A DNA stretch of 64,000 nt from CAZDBS01 sp964503775 (GCA_964503775.1 CAZDBS010000002.1:1-64000), one strand, 5' to 3'; positions 32,988 to 43,800 are shown, counted from the stretch's first letter. The notes: generated from the letters alone by a model not told the origin. Numbers and translations: made by a program.

Positions 32988-33833
32988 ATGATCCGTCTAC
33001 CAAATCACAAAGAGTATCAAGAGCTAAAGAGTTTCAAACAACCATTCTGTCTCACCGTTTACGCGCCTTTCATCGAGCCAAACTCGACAGACAACCCGAA
33101 TAGGATAGAACTAAAAAACCTGCTGCGAGAAGCCGAGATCGCGCTGCGATCAGCCGGCCTATCGGCACGCCGGACGGAGAAAACGATTCGCCCCGCCAGG
33201 GAGCTGCTTGAAAGTCACGAATTCTGGCCGATTCAACACGAAAGCCTGGCTCTGTTCATGCATCCCAAACTATTTCGGTGCTATCATCTCCCGGACGGTA
33301 CCACGCCTTACCTGCTGACGGTCGAGAGAGGATTCAACCTGGAGCCCCTCGAGACCACTATGTTGGACGATGAATCATATTTTGTTCTCGCCTTGAGCCA
33401 CAAAAACGTCAAACTATTCAGGGGAGATCGTTATAAACTTCAAGCGGTTCACCTCAAGAACCTGCCATCCGACATGGTCAAAGAACTCAAAATTGATGAG
33501 TTTCCGAATTGGCGAGAGACGCACGCGATAGCACCGGCTTACATGGGCAAGGGCTCAGAAGCCTATCACGGTCAGTACAACGTAAGTCAAACTGATAAAG
33601 ACATGTTGCTGCGCTTTTTCCGTCGCATTGACACTAGACTACATCCCTACCTACGCTCCAGGCAGTCACCTCTCATCTTGGCGGGAGTGAGCTACCTTGC
33701 GCCTATTTACCGGAAGGCCAATACATTCCCCTACTTGCTTTCTAAAAGTATCAGCGGGAACACGGAGCACATGACACCCACTATGCTACACAGCAAAGCG
33801 TGGTCACTAGTCAGTAAAGGAGAAGCGCTATGA
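32988..33833 (+). CDS. baeRF (eRF1-like) family protein, shortened
   Basis: A 281-residue protein resembling the bacterial relatives of archaeal/eukaryal release factor 1 (baeRF family 3). The middle domain (YFVLALSHKNVKLFRGDRY) and the later YHGQYNVSQTDKDMLLRFFR, PLILAGVSYLAPIYRKAN and ISGNTEHMTPTMLHSKAW follow the family order. Members usually have about 370 residues; this one ends at the AW segment, so the last ~80 residues are missing. Such proteins are thought to act on stalled or hibernating ribosomes. The stop overlaps the hydrolase start (ATGA). Confidence 0.65.
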   Translation: MIRLPNHKEYQELKSFKQPFCLTVYAPFIEPNSTDNPNRIELKNLLREAEIALRSAGLSARRTEKTIRPARELLESHEFWPIQHESLALFMHPKLFRCYHLPDGTTPYLLTVERGFNLEPLETTMLDDESYFVLALSHKNVKLFRGDRYKLQAVHLKNLPSDMVKELKIDEFPNWRETHAIAPAYMGKGSEAYHGQYNVSQTDKDMLLRFFRRIDTRLHPYLRSRQSPLILAGVSYLAPIYRKANTFPYLLSKSISGNTEHMTPTMLHSKAWSLVSKGEAL

Positions 33834-34495
33834 AATCGTTGCTGTCAGATCGTATCCAAACGTCTATTGTCGACATACCGATTAATAAACATACGCTGGA
33901 GAGCGAGCTCACCGTCCCAGCCGAAGCCATCGGGTTAGTTATATTCGCCCATGGCAGCGGCAGCAGCCGACACAGCCCACGTAACAAACATGTGGCCAAT
34001 AGACTCGTTCAGGACTCCCTGGCAACCCTGTTGGTCGATCTCTTGACCGAAGAAGAAGATATAAACTATCAGACGCGATTTGATATCGAGTTGCTCGCCG
34101 AGCGTCTCACGGCGATTACCGACTGGGCTACTCACGATGCACGAACCGAACACCTTTCGATCGGTTATTTTGGGGCGAGTACCGGTGCGGCGGCGGCACT
34201 ATTTGCAGCTAGAGGAGCCGAGGATACCATTAAAGCCGTGGTATCACGTGGTGGCCGTGTGGATTTGGCGAACGAGGTCATCAAAGACTTGAGAGTGCCG
34301 ACGTTGCTCATCGTGGGCCAAGAAGACTATGGTGTTCGCGAAGCCAACGAAGAGACATTTCTCTGCCTCACCTGTCCAAAAGAACTAGCCGTGATCCCTC
34401 ATGCTACCCATCTATTCGAGGAGCCGGGTACACTACGGCGCGTGGCCGATCTGGCTGCCGATTGGTTCACTAAATACATAGGAGGAAGAGCATGA
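33830..34495 (+). CDS. Alpha/beta hydrolase, dienelactone hydrolase-like
   Basis: A 221-residue alpha/beta hydrolase. The oxyanion region is FAHGSGSSRHSPRN, the nucleophile elbow GASTG (Ser about residue 117), the acid in VGQEDYGV and the catalytic His in PHATHLFEEPG. It has no signal peptide. In other bacteria such hydrolases are found next to, or fused with, a PRTase of the type at 32076. Tight 4-bp overlaps on both sides. Confidence 0.88.
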   Translation: MKSLLSDRIQTSIVDIPINKHTLESELTVPAEAIGLVIFAHGSGSSRHSPRNKHVANRLVQDSLATLLVDLLTEEEDINYQTRFDIELLAERLTAITDWATHDARTEHLSIGYFGASTGAAAALFAARGAEDTIKAVVSRGGRVDLANEVIKDLRVPTLLIVGQEDYGVREANEETFLCLTCPKELAVIPHATHLFEEPGTLRRVADLAADWFTKYIGGRA

Positions 34496-34968
34496 TACGG
34501 TATATTTACACATTTTTCGTCGGACTGTTCTTAGCAATATTTGTTGGTATGGGCATAGCTGTCTTCTACGAAGCACCAAAATCTCCTGAGCCACCGACAT
34601 GGTATCAGTCCAATCTCGGCAAGGAGGGGCCAAACGATATCGAAAAACAACAAGAGCAAGCCTACCTTGCTGAGCAGAAAGTCTATGACAAACAGCTCTG
34701 GCACTACAACAAGAATGTCTCAATCATTGTCTTGGCTTGCGCCGTGGCTATACTAGCAATCTCCCTCCTACTCACCGACAAGCTAGGAATTATAGCTGAC
34801 GGCATACTGCTCGGCGGCATTTTTACCCTCTTGTATGGTATAGGCCGTGGTATGGCGACCGACAGCAATAAGTATCGTTTCGTTATTGCATCGGTTGGAC
34901 TTGTAACCACGCTACTTCTTGGGTATGTCAAATTTACCCGCCACGAACATCAGGCCATAAAGTCATGA
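34492..34968 (+). CDS. Integral membrane protein, last gene of the stress operon
   Basis: A 158-residue protein with an N-terminal helix (residues ~5-26), a polar 45-residue loop, then three helices (~76-94, 99-117, 128-148). No family recognised. The 4-bp overlap with the hydrolase puts it in the operon that begins at 30903. Confidence 0.55.
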   Translation: MIRYIYTFFVGLFLAIFVGMGIAVFYEAPKSPEPPTWYQSNLGKEGPNDIEKQQEQAYLAEQKVYDKQLWHYNKNVSIIVLACAVAILAISLLLTDKLGIIADGILLGGIFTLLYGIGRGMATDSNKYRFVIASVGLVTTLLLGYVKFTRHEHQAIKS

Positions 34969-34992
34969 TGTAAATCCCGCGTCTAGTTACGC

Positions 34993-34998
34993 TACAAT
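34993..34998 (+). promoter_or_regulatory. -10 box TACAAT before the glycosidase gene
   Basis: TACAAT ends 6 nt before the ATG at 35005, so transcription would start at or near the start codon (leaderless). A degenerate half of the 45489-type site (TGATGTAAATC, 34966-34976) lies just upstream. The same TACAAT occurs before 48048 and 52447. Confidence 0.45.
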
Positions 34999-35004
34999 GT
35001 AGTC

Positions 35005-36057
35005 ATGCATAAGCCAAATGGCTTCTCTGGTGTTTTGTTCGTCGTATGTATTGTGGTGTTTGGCTTGTTAATCGCTGTTGGCTGGAGAGTAGTGAATCAA
35101 CAACTATCACGCTCCACCACCCCGACCAAGCAATCTTCGACTCAGACCGTGTCAGATACATCGGAATCTACAGCCACACAAAAGGGTGTCAGTTTGACGC
35201 CTCGTAGTTTCAGCGTCTCCGACCTCAATACGTTTTATGACAACGCCGAAACGACTGGAACATTGCTCAGCTGGGCTGGGCCATGGAACACATTGTCGAC
35301 AGGACGCTCAGTCCAGAAAACTGCTAGCAAACACTCCCTGAAATTGATCGCTGTCATCGGTATTCACCGAGAAACTAATGGTAAACTTCAGCCTGTTGTG
35401 ACCTTTGATGAAACGACCAAACAACAGTTCATCACCGCCATTTCTGATTTTGCCGCTGACACTAAACCCGCATACATCAGTCTCGGCAACGAAATCAACC
35501 GGATCAAAGAGCAGTTGCCAAATGATTACACGATGCTCATATCACTTTTCAGTGATACAACAGCCGCCATCAAACAAAAATCACCAAACACAAAAGTATT
35601 TACTGTTTTCCAGTACGAGCGGCTCAATGGCCTGCGAGGAGGACTGTTTGGTGGCATAAACGACGAAACCAAAAACGACTGGCAATCACTGAAGGATTTT
35701 GACTACCTAGACGTAATCGCCTTCACGAGCTACCCGTATCTGATTTACAAAAACCCCGAGAATATACCAGCTGATTATTACACTCGAATTACTTCCCACA
35801 CCACCAAGCCCGTGGCCTTCACGGAAGTTGGTTGGCCAAGCGGCGTCGAGGCCACGGGTTATGAGAGCAGTTCAGCGGAGCAGCGACGCTACCTTACGAC
35901 ACTGCCAGGACTCCTCAAAAACACGAACACACAGTTTGTGATTTGGCCTTTCATGTTTGATCAGGCAGCTCCCAAGCCATTTCAGAGTATTGGTCTAATC
36001 GAGTCATCAGGCGCCCCCAAGCCATCGTACCTAGATTGGCAAAAAGTTTCGTTTTAG
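35005..36057 (+). CDS. Membrane-anchored glycoside hydrolase-like protein (TIM barrel)
   Basis: A 350-residue protein with an N-terminal membrane anchor (residues ~9-28), a Ser/Thr linker and a (beta/alpha)8 domain. AYISLGNEIN carries a Glu where clan-A glycosidases have the acid/base, and VAFTEVGWPSG has the likely nucleophile Glu, with SYPYLIY between them. It probably cleaves a beta-linked polysaccharide outside the cell, for example host or self glycans. Family number not assignable by eye. The gene is monocistronic. Confidence 0.7.
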   Translation: MHKPNGFSGVLFVVCIVVFGLLIAVGWRVVNQQLSRSTTPTKQSSTQTVSDTSESTATQKGVSLTPRSFSVSDLNTFYDNAETTGTLLSWAGPWNTLSTGRSVQKTASKHSLKLIAVIGIHRETNGKLQPVVTFDETTKQQFITAISDFAADTKPAYISLGNEINRIKEQLPNDYTMLISLFSDTTAAIKQKSPNTKVFTVFQYERLNGLRGGLFGGINDETKNDWQSLKDFDYLDVIAFTSYPYLIYKNPENIPADYYTRITSHTTKPVAFTEVGWPSGVEATGYESSSAEQRRYLTTLPGLLKNTNTQFVIWPFMFDQAAPKPFQSIGLIESSGAPKPSYLDWQKVSF

Positions 36058-36108
36058 CTTCCACAGATTAGTTTTGATATGATGAGGTCAACTGAATAGG
36101 AGGTTAGT

Positions 36109-38364
36109 ATGTCTAAACGTAAGCGAAATTTTAGCCTGGAAAATTTGGCAAAGGCTTCAAGTATCTACCCGTGGCGAGTCATCGCATTCTGGGTTTTATT
36201 CTTGATAACTATGGGGTTTGCTAGCAGCCGTTTGCTAGCCGATAACTTATCCCAAGATACGTCATTCACCAACAACCCTGAGTCCGTCCAAGCTCAGAAA
36301 ATTATCGATGATAAGTTCACCGTCGGCAACAAAGTTACTTCGACAGAATTCATCATCGTTCAGTCCACTACACATACCGTCGACGATGACGCATTTAAAG
36401 CACTCGTCGAAGACCTAGGAGGGAAAGTCAACAAACTCGGCACCGATACACTCGCCAACCCAGTACCTACATACTATTCAATCGCTGAACAAAACCCCGA
36501 CCAAGCCAACAGTCTCGTCTCCCAAGATCGCCATACGACACTCATACCTATTGGTCTAAAAAATCAGAAAACCTCGAACATCGAATCGATCCGAGAGATT
36601 GCCGAGCATCCACCAACCGGATTCACCGTTCAGGTCGCCGGAGCTGGCACTTTGGGCGCTGATTTCTCGACTATCGCCGAGGAGGATCTCAAAAAAGGTG
36701 AGATGATCGGCATAGCCGTAGCTCTCATCGTACTCGTTATTGTCTTCGGATCCATCGTAGCGGCTATCGTACCGGTCATCATGGGCATGTTTGCGATTAG
36801 TGTCACTCTGGGACTAGTGGCACTGATCGGTGAGCTAGTCCATTTCAACCTGTTCGTAACCAACATGGTTAGTATGATCGGCTTGGCTGTAGGTATCGAC
36901 TACTCCCTGTTCATCGTGTCGCGGTATCGAGAGGAGCGCAAAAAAGGCTTCGACAAACTTGGGGCCATCGCTGCGACAGGGGCGACTGCTAACCGAGCGG
37001 TATTCTTCAGCGGACTGACTGTCGTCCTGGCACTACTTGGCATGATGATCATCCCTGTCACTATCTTCCGTAGCCTAGCTGGTGGCGCCATCCTGGTCAC
37101 GGTGACAGCTCTGGCGGCATCCACCACTCTTCTGCCAGCAGTTCTGTCGCTTTTGGGTGATAAGATCAACTGGCCCCGTTTGTCCAAGCGGGCTCGTCTG
37201 GATTCGTCATACGATCCGAAGGGTGGATTCTGGGACAAAACCACTCGCTTGGTCATGAAATACCCTCTCGTATTCCTCGTCGCCAGCGTGCTCGTCTTGG
37301 GCGGGGTTGGTTCGTATTACTTCCAGCTCAACCGCGGTACATCACAAAATGTCAGCCAACTGCCTGATGACTTTCCTTCCAAAAAAGCCTTCCTAACCCT
37401 TGAGAAAGAATTTACGGGGGGACTGGCTGATCCAGCCAAAATCGTTATATCTGGTGATGTTCAAAACACCAGAGTTACTGATGCCATAGCTTCACTTCGC
37501 CAGAAAATTAGCACCAATGGGGCGTTTGCTGATCAATCAACGCTGACGACGAGTAAAGACGGCGGATCGATTGTAGTAGATGCTTATTTTAAAGGTGACC
37601 CACAATCCAACGAAGCTGCTGCAACGATCCGCTCACTTCGTAAAGACACAGTAGCCCCACTGTTTGAAGGCATTCCCAATGTTACCGCCCAAGTTGGTGG
37701 TAGCACAGCTTTCTTCACTGATTTCCTGGATATCGCCAACCGCTACCAGGGGATCGTCCTGGCGTTTGTCCTGACTCTGTCGTTCCTGCTCCTAACAGTC
37801 GTCTTCCGGTCGATCGTGTTACCGATCAAAGCGATCATCATGAATCTATTGTCAGTCGGTGCAGCCTATGGTGCGGTTACGCTCGTATTTCAAAAAGGTG
37901 TCGGCATCGGGTTTTTCAACTCGCTTGGCTTTAAATTCCAGCAAACCGATGCCATCGAGGCCTGGCTCCCGCTGTTCCTATTCTCGGTACTCTTCGGTTT
38001 ATCGATGGACTATCATGTGTTTCTCCTAACCCGTATCCGAGAGGAATTTGATAAGACCAAAGACAACACCGAAGCGGTGGCCTATGGTCTCCGTACTACC
38101 GCTGGCATCATCACCGGCGCCGCTCTGATCATGGTAGCCGTCTTCACCGGTTTTGCAGCCGGACGTCTAGGACCACTCCAACAAATGGGCTTTGGTCTAG
38201 CCGTATCAGTCTTGATGGACGCCACAATCGTCCGCTCACTGCTAGTTCCAGCCTCGATGCGACTGCTTGGCAACGCTAACTGGTATCTACCCAAGTGGCT
38301 GAACTGGTTACCCAGTGTCAATGTCGAAGGTCACGAACCGTCTCTCAACAAGTCCAAGAGTTAG
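36109..38364 (+). CDS. MMPL/RND-family membrane transporter
   Basis: A 751-residue protein with two repeats, each of one helix, a large extracytoplasmic domain and five helices. The first helix bundle (residues ~195-350) has the conserved VGIDYSLFIVSRYREE segment, and the second (~560-740) has GLSMDYHVFLLTRIREEF. These Asp-Tyr motifs are diagnostic of MMPL transporters that export lipids or hydrophobic compounds using the proton gradient. Ribosome binding site AGGAGG. It ends 3 bp from the convergent PfkB gene. Confidence 0.95.
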   Translation: MSKRKRNFSLENLAKASSIYPWRVIAFWVLFLITMGFASSRLLADNLSQDTSFTNNPESVQAQKIIDDKFTVGNKVTSTEFIIVQSTTHTVDDDAFKALVEDLGGKVNKLGTDTLANPVPTYYSIAEQNPDQANSLVSQDRHTTLIPIGLKNQKTSNIESIREIAEHPPTGFTVQVAGAGTLGADFSTIAEEDLKKGEMIGIAVALIVLVIVFGSIVAAIVPVIMGMFAISVTLGLVALIGELVHFNLFVTNMVSMIGLAVGIDYSLFIVSRYREERKKGFDKLGAIAATGATANRAVFFSGLTVVLALLGMMIIPVTIFRSLAGGAILVTVTALAASTTLLPAVLSLLGDKINWPRLSKRARLDSSYDPKGGFWDKTTRLVMKYPLVFLVASVLVLGGVGSYYFQLNRGTSQNVSQLPDDFPSKKAFLTLEKEFTGGLADPAKIVISGDVQNTRVTDAIASLRQKISTNGAFADQSTLTTSKDGGSIVVDAYFKGDPQSNEAAATIRSLRKDTVAPLFEGIPNVTAQVGGSTAFFTDFLDIANRYQGIVLAFVLTLSFLLLTVVFRSIVLPIKAIIMNLLSVGAAYGAVTLVFQKGVGIGFFNSLGFKFQQTDAIEAWLPLFLFSVLFGLSMDYHVFLLTRIREEFDKTKDNTEAVAYGLRTTAGIITGAALIMVAVFTGFAAGRLGPLQQMGFGLAVSVLMDATIVRSLLVPASMRLLGNANWYLPKWLNWLPSVNVEGHEPSLNKSKS

Positions 38365-38367
38365 GTA

Positions 38368-39183
38368 TTAGCCGTTGGCTCCGTGAGCACCGCGGCGCTG
38401 TAAGGCCATCGCTCCTTCGTGTGAGGCGATGTTAAGTGCCTGGTGTATGTCTCCAGTACTTGCGAGCCCGAATGTTAGTCCCGCCGCAAAAGAATCTCCG
38501 CAACCATGAGCGTCAACTACATATTCTTCTGCCACATACTCAGCCGGATACTTCCCGCCAGGATCGACAACACCACCGGCAGCCCCCATGGTTTTAACTA
38601 CAAATCTAGGAGCTATCTTCAGATCACCAGCCTCATACGCCTCGTCCCTATCTTGCTGACTGCACACAAGTACATCAAGCTGGACACCAGCCTGTTGCAA
38701 CACAGGTAGCTCGCGGGCAGTAGCAACCAGGAATTTTGCCCGCCTCGCATACTGCAGTGCCTCGACGTCACCACTTACAAAATATACTGCATCAGCGTCC
38801 TTAAGGTCTTGCCAAGGCATTGCAGCACTACTCGCCTTGCCACTTGGCCTAAGTGTCCCAGCAACAATGATCGTCCTCTCCTTGGCGTCATCTATCTGAA
38901 CGAAAGCACGGTTTGTTGATTGGTGCGATACTCGTTCAGAATAAACCCGCACTCCATGTTGCTCGAGATTAGCAACTCCTGAGCTCCCAAGATCATCGGC
39001 TCCCACTGATGTATAAAGCAAACAGTTACCTGCTAGCCGGCCGATGACAACAGCCGCGATACCCGCCCCACCCGCCATCTCATCCCATGATTCATGAGCG
39101 ACGATTATCTCACCGGATTGAGGTACCCTATCAACTCGAACGAACTCGCACCATTCCACATGTCCGACGACAGCAACTTTCAT
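38368..39183 (-). CDS. PfkB-family carbohydrate kinase
   Basis: A 271-residue ribokinase-fold protein. VVGHVEWCEFVRVDRVPQSG is the N-terminus, EMAGGAGIAAVVIGRLAG the Gly-rich motif, and VDAHGCGDSFAAGLTFGLA signature 2 with the catalytic Asp. It is shorter than ribokinase (about 310) and differs clearly from the kinase at 17823. Substrate unknown. It appears to be a single gene. Confidence 0.88.
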   Translation of the reverse strand: MKVAVVGHVEWCEFVRVDRVPQSGEIIVAHESWDEMAGGAGIAAVVIGRLAGNCLLYTSVGADDLGSSGVANLEQHGVRVYSERVSHQSTNRAFVQIDDAKERTIIVAGTLRPSGKASSAAMPWQDLKDADAVYFVSGDVEALQYARRAKFLVATARELPVLQQAGVQLDVLVCSQQDRDEAYEAGDLKIAPRFVVKTMGAAGGVVDPGGKYPAEYVAEEYVVDAHGCGDSFAAGLTFGLASTGDIHQALNIASHEGAMALQRRGAHGANG

Positions 39184-39245
39184 ATTCAGACAGTATACAC
39201 ATTAAGAGAGACTATTTTTCTAAATCAGCCTGACAAAAGATTCGC

Positions 39246-39920
39246 TTACTTTAGTAGATCGTCAGATATCGACACGAAGATCACGTCGATTTTGTTGCTG
39301 GCATTGACGTGGAACGAGATAACGTAATTGTTGGCAGATTTGCCAACAATTGTACTCGTACCGAAGTACTGACCATAGAAGCCATTTTTATAGGTCGTCA
39401 GAGTTGCAGCCGATAATGCGAAGTTCCATGGATCAGTCGCTGCACTTATGTAGGCGAGATCGCTGATTGCTTCGGTCGGAGTCCGAGGCCCAGCTTTCTC
39501 GGAAGCCGCAAACACGACATTGACACTCGTTGCCATGTAACCCTCCAGAGCGGCGGTGTTTTTGCTAGTGATTGAGTCGGTAACATTCTGTTTGAGTGCC
39601 GCGGTTGGAACAGTTGCTGTCGTCGTAGTTGTGGTCGTAGCGGTAGTTTTGACGGCTGCGGCTGCTTTGGCATCATCGGCTTCTTTGGTTTTGGCGGCGA
39701 CTTGCTTCGTCAAATCCTCGACTTTTAGCTGCAATTCGGCTTCGGTTTTCTTCAGACCGCGATTATCATCGACAACCGATTTGTACTTCCAACCAACTAG
39801 ACCACTAATCAAGAGCAGTAGTATTAGCAGGACTAGAAACAACAGTTTCTTTTTTTCCCTGGGTTTCTTGGGCTCTTTTTCCTTGGCTGGTGCGTCTTCT
39901 TGTGTTTTGGTTTCTTCCAT
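39246..39920 (-). CDS. Membrane-anchored protein with coiled coil
   Basis: A 224-residue protein. A Lys/Glu-rich cytoplasmic N-terminus is followed by a membrane helix (FLVLLILLLLISGLVGW, ~29-45), a coiled coil (~55-90), an Ala/Thr-rich linker with a Thr run, and a C-terminal ~110-residue exported domain of the NTF2/SnoaL-like size (TDSITSKNTAALEGYMATSV). Family not recognised. GGGAG precedes the ATG. It follows the DoxX-like gene by 10 bp and is co-transcribed with it. Confidence 0.6.
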   Translation of the reverse strand: MEETKTQEDAPAKEKEPKKPREKKKLLFLVLLILLLLISGLVGWKYKSVVDDNRGLKKTEAELQLKVEDLTKQVAAKTKEADDAKAAAAVKTTATTTTTTTATVPTAALKQNVTDSITSKNTAALEGYMATSVNVVFAASEKAGPRTPTEAISDLAYISAATDPWNFALSAATLTTYKNGFYGQYFGTSTIVGKSANNYVISFHVNASNKIDVIFVSISDDLLK

Positions 39921-39930
39921 ATTTCTCCCT

Positions 39931-40860
39931 TTACTTCGCTTGATGTACTTTACCTTTGGGCAGGTGGACGCTGGCTTTCAGTTCACCGATGAGCAACACC
40001 GCCACTAGTCCGATTGAGAGCAGATGTCCATATATCGCCTCACCCCATAGCATGATAGTAGTTGTGACGATCACTCCTAGCAGTATGAGGGCGACGATCC
40101 GAGGGATGCGATTGAGGATAAGCAAGAGTCCAAGTAGTAACTTGACGCTACCGATGACGATGATGAAAAGTCTGTCGCTGGCACCGAGACCCGAGAGAAA
40201 ATTCCAGTCATGCTGAGCCAGGAAAGCACCTGCCAAACCGGTATTGAGTAGGATCTCACTGAAGGCCAACGTCACTAGAGCTACACCAGCCATGACCCCA
40301 TATATCCTGTACGCCGCATAGTTGGTATTACCCTCGACTTTTTTGTGCTCCTCGAACACCATGTTCAAGCTCAACGGGCCGTTGCCTTTGAGCACTAGGT
40401 AAGCACCAGCACCGACGACACCTAGTTGCTCCAGTACATTCGTTACTCCGGTTTTAAGTCCTATCAGGACGAACAATGCTGCCAAAGCAGCTAAAGCAAA
40501 TCTCTCGAAGATACCCAATACCCAACATAACCCAACGAAGATCTGCAGACCAAACATCCAGGTACTGGTCGGTTCGATATGAGGTGCCAAGACATGATGT
40601 TTCCAACTCAATAGCAACAAACCGCTACCGGCGGTCACTCGTACGATAAACGGCAGCCAGACTCGTCGCTTTTCAAATCGTTGGCCGAGTTTGACATAGA
40701 CGCCGCTGAGCTTGCCTGTCAGCCACACAGATATTAACAATCCTGCAGCCACTATCGCGGCTACGACGAGCCATTCAGTGCCTTTGAGGCTTGGACCGTC
40801 TACCATGTCTTCGATAAACCATTTGATATGACCGGGTTGAGATACGAGCGATGCCCACAT
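39931..40860 (-). CDS. DoxX-like integral membrane protein
   Basis: A protein of about 309 residues with eight or nine predicted helices arranged as two DoxX-like units (FIVRVTAGSGLLLLSWKHHV then LQIFVGLCWVLGIFERFAL; later RLFIIVIGSVKLLLGLLLIL). DoxX-type proteins are linked to quinone or redox chemistry, but no catalytic residue is diagnostic. I prefer the ATG at 40860 (AAGGA 10 nt upstream) over a TTG at 40866. Between the cutinase fusion and the coiled-coil protein. Confidence 0.6.
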   Translation of the reverse strand: MWASLVSQPGHIKWFIEDMVDGPSLKGTEWLVVAAIVAAGLLISVWLTGKLSGVYVKLGQRFEKRRVWLPFIVRVTAGSGLLLLSWKHHVLAPHIEPTSTWMFGLQIFVGLCWVLGIFERFALAALAALFVLIGLKTGVTNVLEQLGVVGAGAYLVLKGNGPLSLNMVFEEHKKVEGNTNYAAYRIYGVMAGVALVTLAFSEILLNTGLAGAFLAQHDWNFLSGLGASDRLFIIVIGSVKLLLGLLLILNRIPRIVALILLGVIVTTTIMLWGEAIYGHLLSIGLVAVLLIGELKASVHLPKGKVHQAK

Positions 40861-40886
40861 TTGCAATAGATCCTTTGTCCTTAAGC

Positions 40887-43800
40887 TTAATCCTTTGGCT
40901 TACTTCGTGCAAATCGTTGATAGATAGCTAGGATGATCACGATAACCGCCGCGATGCCCATCACCCACCAGTAAGATATACCACCATCGTGAACTTGGAG
41001 CTTTTGCAGGCCCTCACCTTGGATTGTAGCCGAGTAATCTTGCGGGTTGATGATTGCTGTGTTCTGAGGCGAGACCGATCCGCTCTCTGTCGACGAAGAA
41101 CCGAGAGTCTGTGGCGAAGTGGCTTGCTGTTGGTTAAACGTCGACCCGGGATTCGACGAACCTGAAGTACCTATAGTTATATCCGTCGATGGCTGAGGTG
41201 GGGCTGGAGGTAAACTAGTCGTATTCTGATCCAATGGTGATCCTTTGTCCGGGGGATTAGACTCAGTCGCTATGTGTATGAGCTGGTCTGCTAATAATAC
41301 GCTCAGTATATCACTCTGTTCTTTGGCGTTGTATGCGTAGATGCCGTAAACACCACCGACACCGCCCACTACACCCGTGATGTCATATCCATGAGTACCG
41401 ACTGGTACGTTGGTGACGATCGAGCTGTTCGGTCCGATGATCGTGTAGCCATCAATCCCTGTGGTATCAGTTGGTTCATCCCAAGCAAGACGCACGACAG
41501 TATCTCCGTACCATATGGCCACGAGATTCGTAGGCGCCTGTAATGTTGTTTGCTCCACCGGCATATCAGGTTCTAGTATAAGCGTTTCGGGTGCTTCTAC
41601 AACAGCAGGTAGATTGTCAGAAACCGCTAGTTCAACCAGATGACTCATGCCTGACGTATTAAACCCAACCAAATTAAATATCCCGCCAATGCCTTCAAAG
41701 ATAACCCTGTACGCAAACGAGCTGTCTTGCCTCTCGGCTACCCCCAAGACTTCACCCTGAACACCTAGCAGGCGGTAGCCTTCTACAAAAGTCTGAACCA
41801 CAGGTGGCAGCCAAGAAAATACGATGACGTCACGATCCTGCCATATTGCATCGAACCCTGATGGCGGCTCCGGTGTTGGCAACAGCGGAACTTGGGCATC
41901 TACAGTTTGGCTTTCGCCCGCCTCGTTCACGGCAGTCAGTTTTAGGAAGCCACCTATATCTATATCGTTTCTATGTAGTACCGTTTCCCTAACAACACCT
42001 CTATAGATGACCTGCGAGATATAAGATACTGTAAATTCATCAGCCTGGCCCAAGTCATCCGGTTGATGCCATGAAAGTACGAGATTATGCAGATCTTGCC
42101 AGTAGATATTATCAACGATAGGCGCCAGGGGCTTTTGTAAAGCGGGACCTGGCAAGACAGTAATGGGCGTGGAGCTACTAGACACATCACTTGCCAGGGC
42201 CGTCACGATAATATTTGCACTGTCGGCTCTCGGTATATCGATCAAATCAACACCCGTCGTCGCCTCATCAACAATAGTTATGATGTCCTGGGTGTCTGCA
42301 AATGCAATTCTGTAACTTAGAACGTTGGGTTGTGGTTGCCAAGCGAGATGTAACGCTGAGCCGCTAAGAGTTCGATCCGAAACAGTCACTATAGGAGTCG
42401 ACAAAGCTGGGGGGCTTTTCGGTTTGCCAGGAATATAGACCGGAGTTACGTCGCTATCATTTTCACCGTTATCACCTATTACATGTAGCCGGGCCAAACC
42501 AATATACCCTCTGTCGGTATAGTCCCAAGGACCGGAGCTCAGACTGCCAGTCGTGCCAGTAACCCTATCTATAACCCCGTCGTCATTAAAATCCCACCTA
42601 TATTCTTTGATAGGGGTTGAGCTACTAGAAGAGGTAGCTGAGTTGAACTCTTTGACATAGGGCGAGCTAACACTGCCCGTGAACGGTCCTTGGATAACAG
42701 CATCCGGATTTGTAAATTGAAGCTCTAGTGTGTTGCGAAGTTGTTGGACGATAACTTCTCCAGCAGTTTCACTGTATCTACCATTTGTACCGTTTACAAA
42801 ACGCACTAACTGCATGTGAGCAATCGACTGGTTGTAAATGGGTTGTTGGATGATTGAGATGCTCACGCCCTTCGTGACAGCTTTGCTGATTTCGCCATCT
42901 ACCGACAATCCGGTCAAAGGTTCGGTACTTTTCAATATGTAAGGGTCCCAATCGCGGGCAGGTGACATATTTATCACCAATATTTTCTTGTTGGAAGTTG
43001 GATCCCAATCTGGGCTGTTAAGGGCTACATCCAACCCGGAAAGCAAGGCCGCTGCAGTTCCATCTGACGATTTACAACCTGGCTCCAGATACTGGATGCC
43101 TTTCACTATATCGTCGAAATTGTTGGTGAAGGCCAAGGTTTGTTTGGCGATAAAGGCATTTGATACATTTTTGCCGATGTCACAATACTGCGTCACGCCA
43201 ACTCTCGCGTTTGGGTATTCTCGAATGATCGCTTTGGCATAATTTTTGGCCCAACCCTGGATCGAGGAGTTAACCCGAGCCATGTTGGGTGTTATTTCTC
43301 GTACCAGCATGATGTCGGTTGGTTTTTGATGTTCCTGTTTCATAGTCAGCTGGGTTTGAATTTTCAACAACTCACGAGCTTCCAATGCCGACTTCAATCG
43401 CTCGGCAATTTCATCAGTGGCTTGAGGTATCCAAACATCAGGGTAGTGTTGATGGGCGTGTAAGTTACTCGTCGAGATAATGCTACTACAGACATAGTCA
43501 CCAGCCGTACACCAGCTACCAACTCGCCCATATAGGTAGTCAGGGATGTAAGGATTTCGAGCGTCAAGCGAACCGCCGTATTTGGCATACTCGAAGTCGC
43601 CACGAAGCCATGGAGCCTGAGCCGCCTGAGCTTGTCCAAGTTCGTGGCTTTTAAAGCTGGGGTCTGTGACTGTTTTCATCTGAGCCAGTGAGAGGAACCG
43701 AGAATTAGGATTGGATTGGTATATCGGACCAGGGTTAAACTTTGGATCACCGAAAAGCGCTACAAATGTCAATTTATTGCCCACATTTTTAGGCAGTCTC

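Noticed and set aside
39446..40008. A 150-aa plus-strand ORF and a 76-aa minus-strand ORF near 39.5-40.0 kb
   Set aside because: They are low-complexity shadows (Val/Ala runs) of the Thr/Ala-rich linker in the coiled-coil protein gene.
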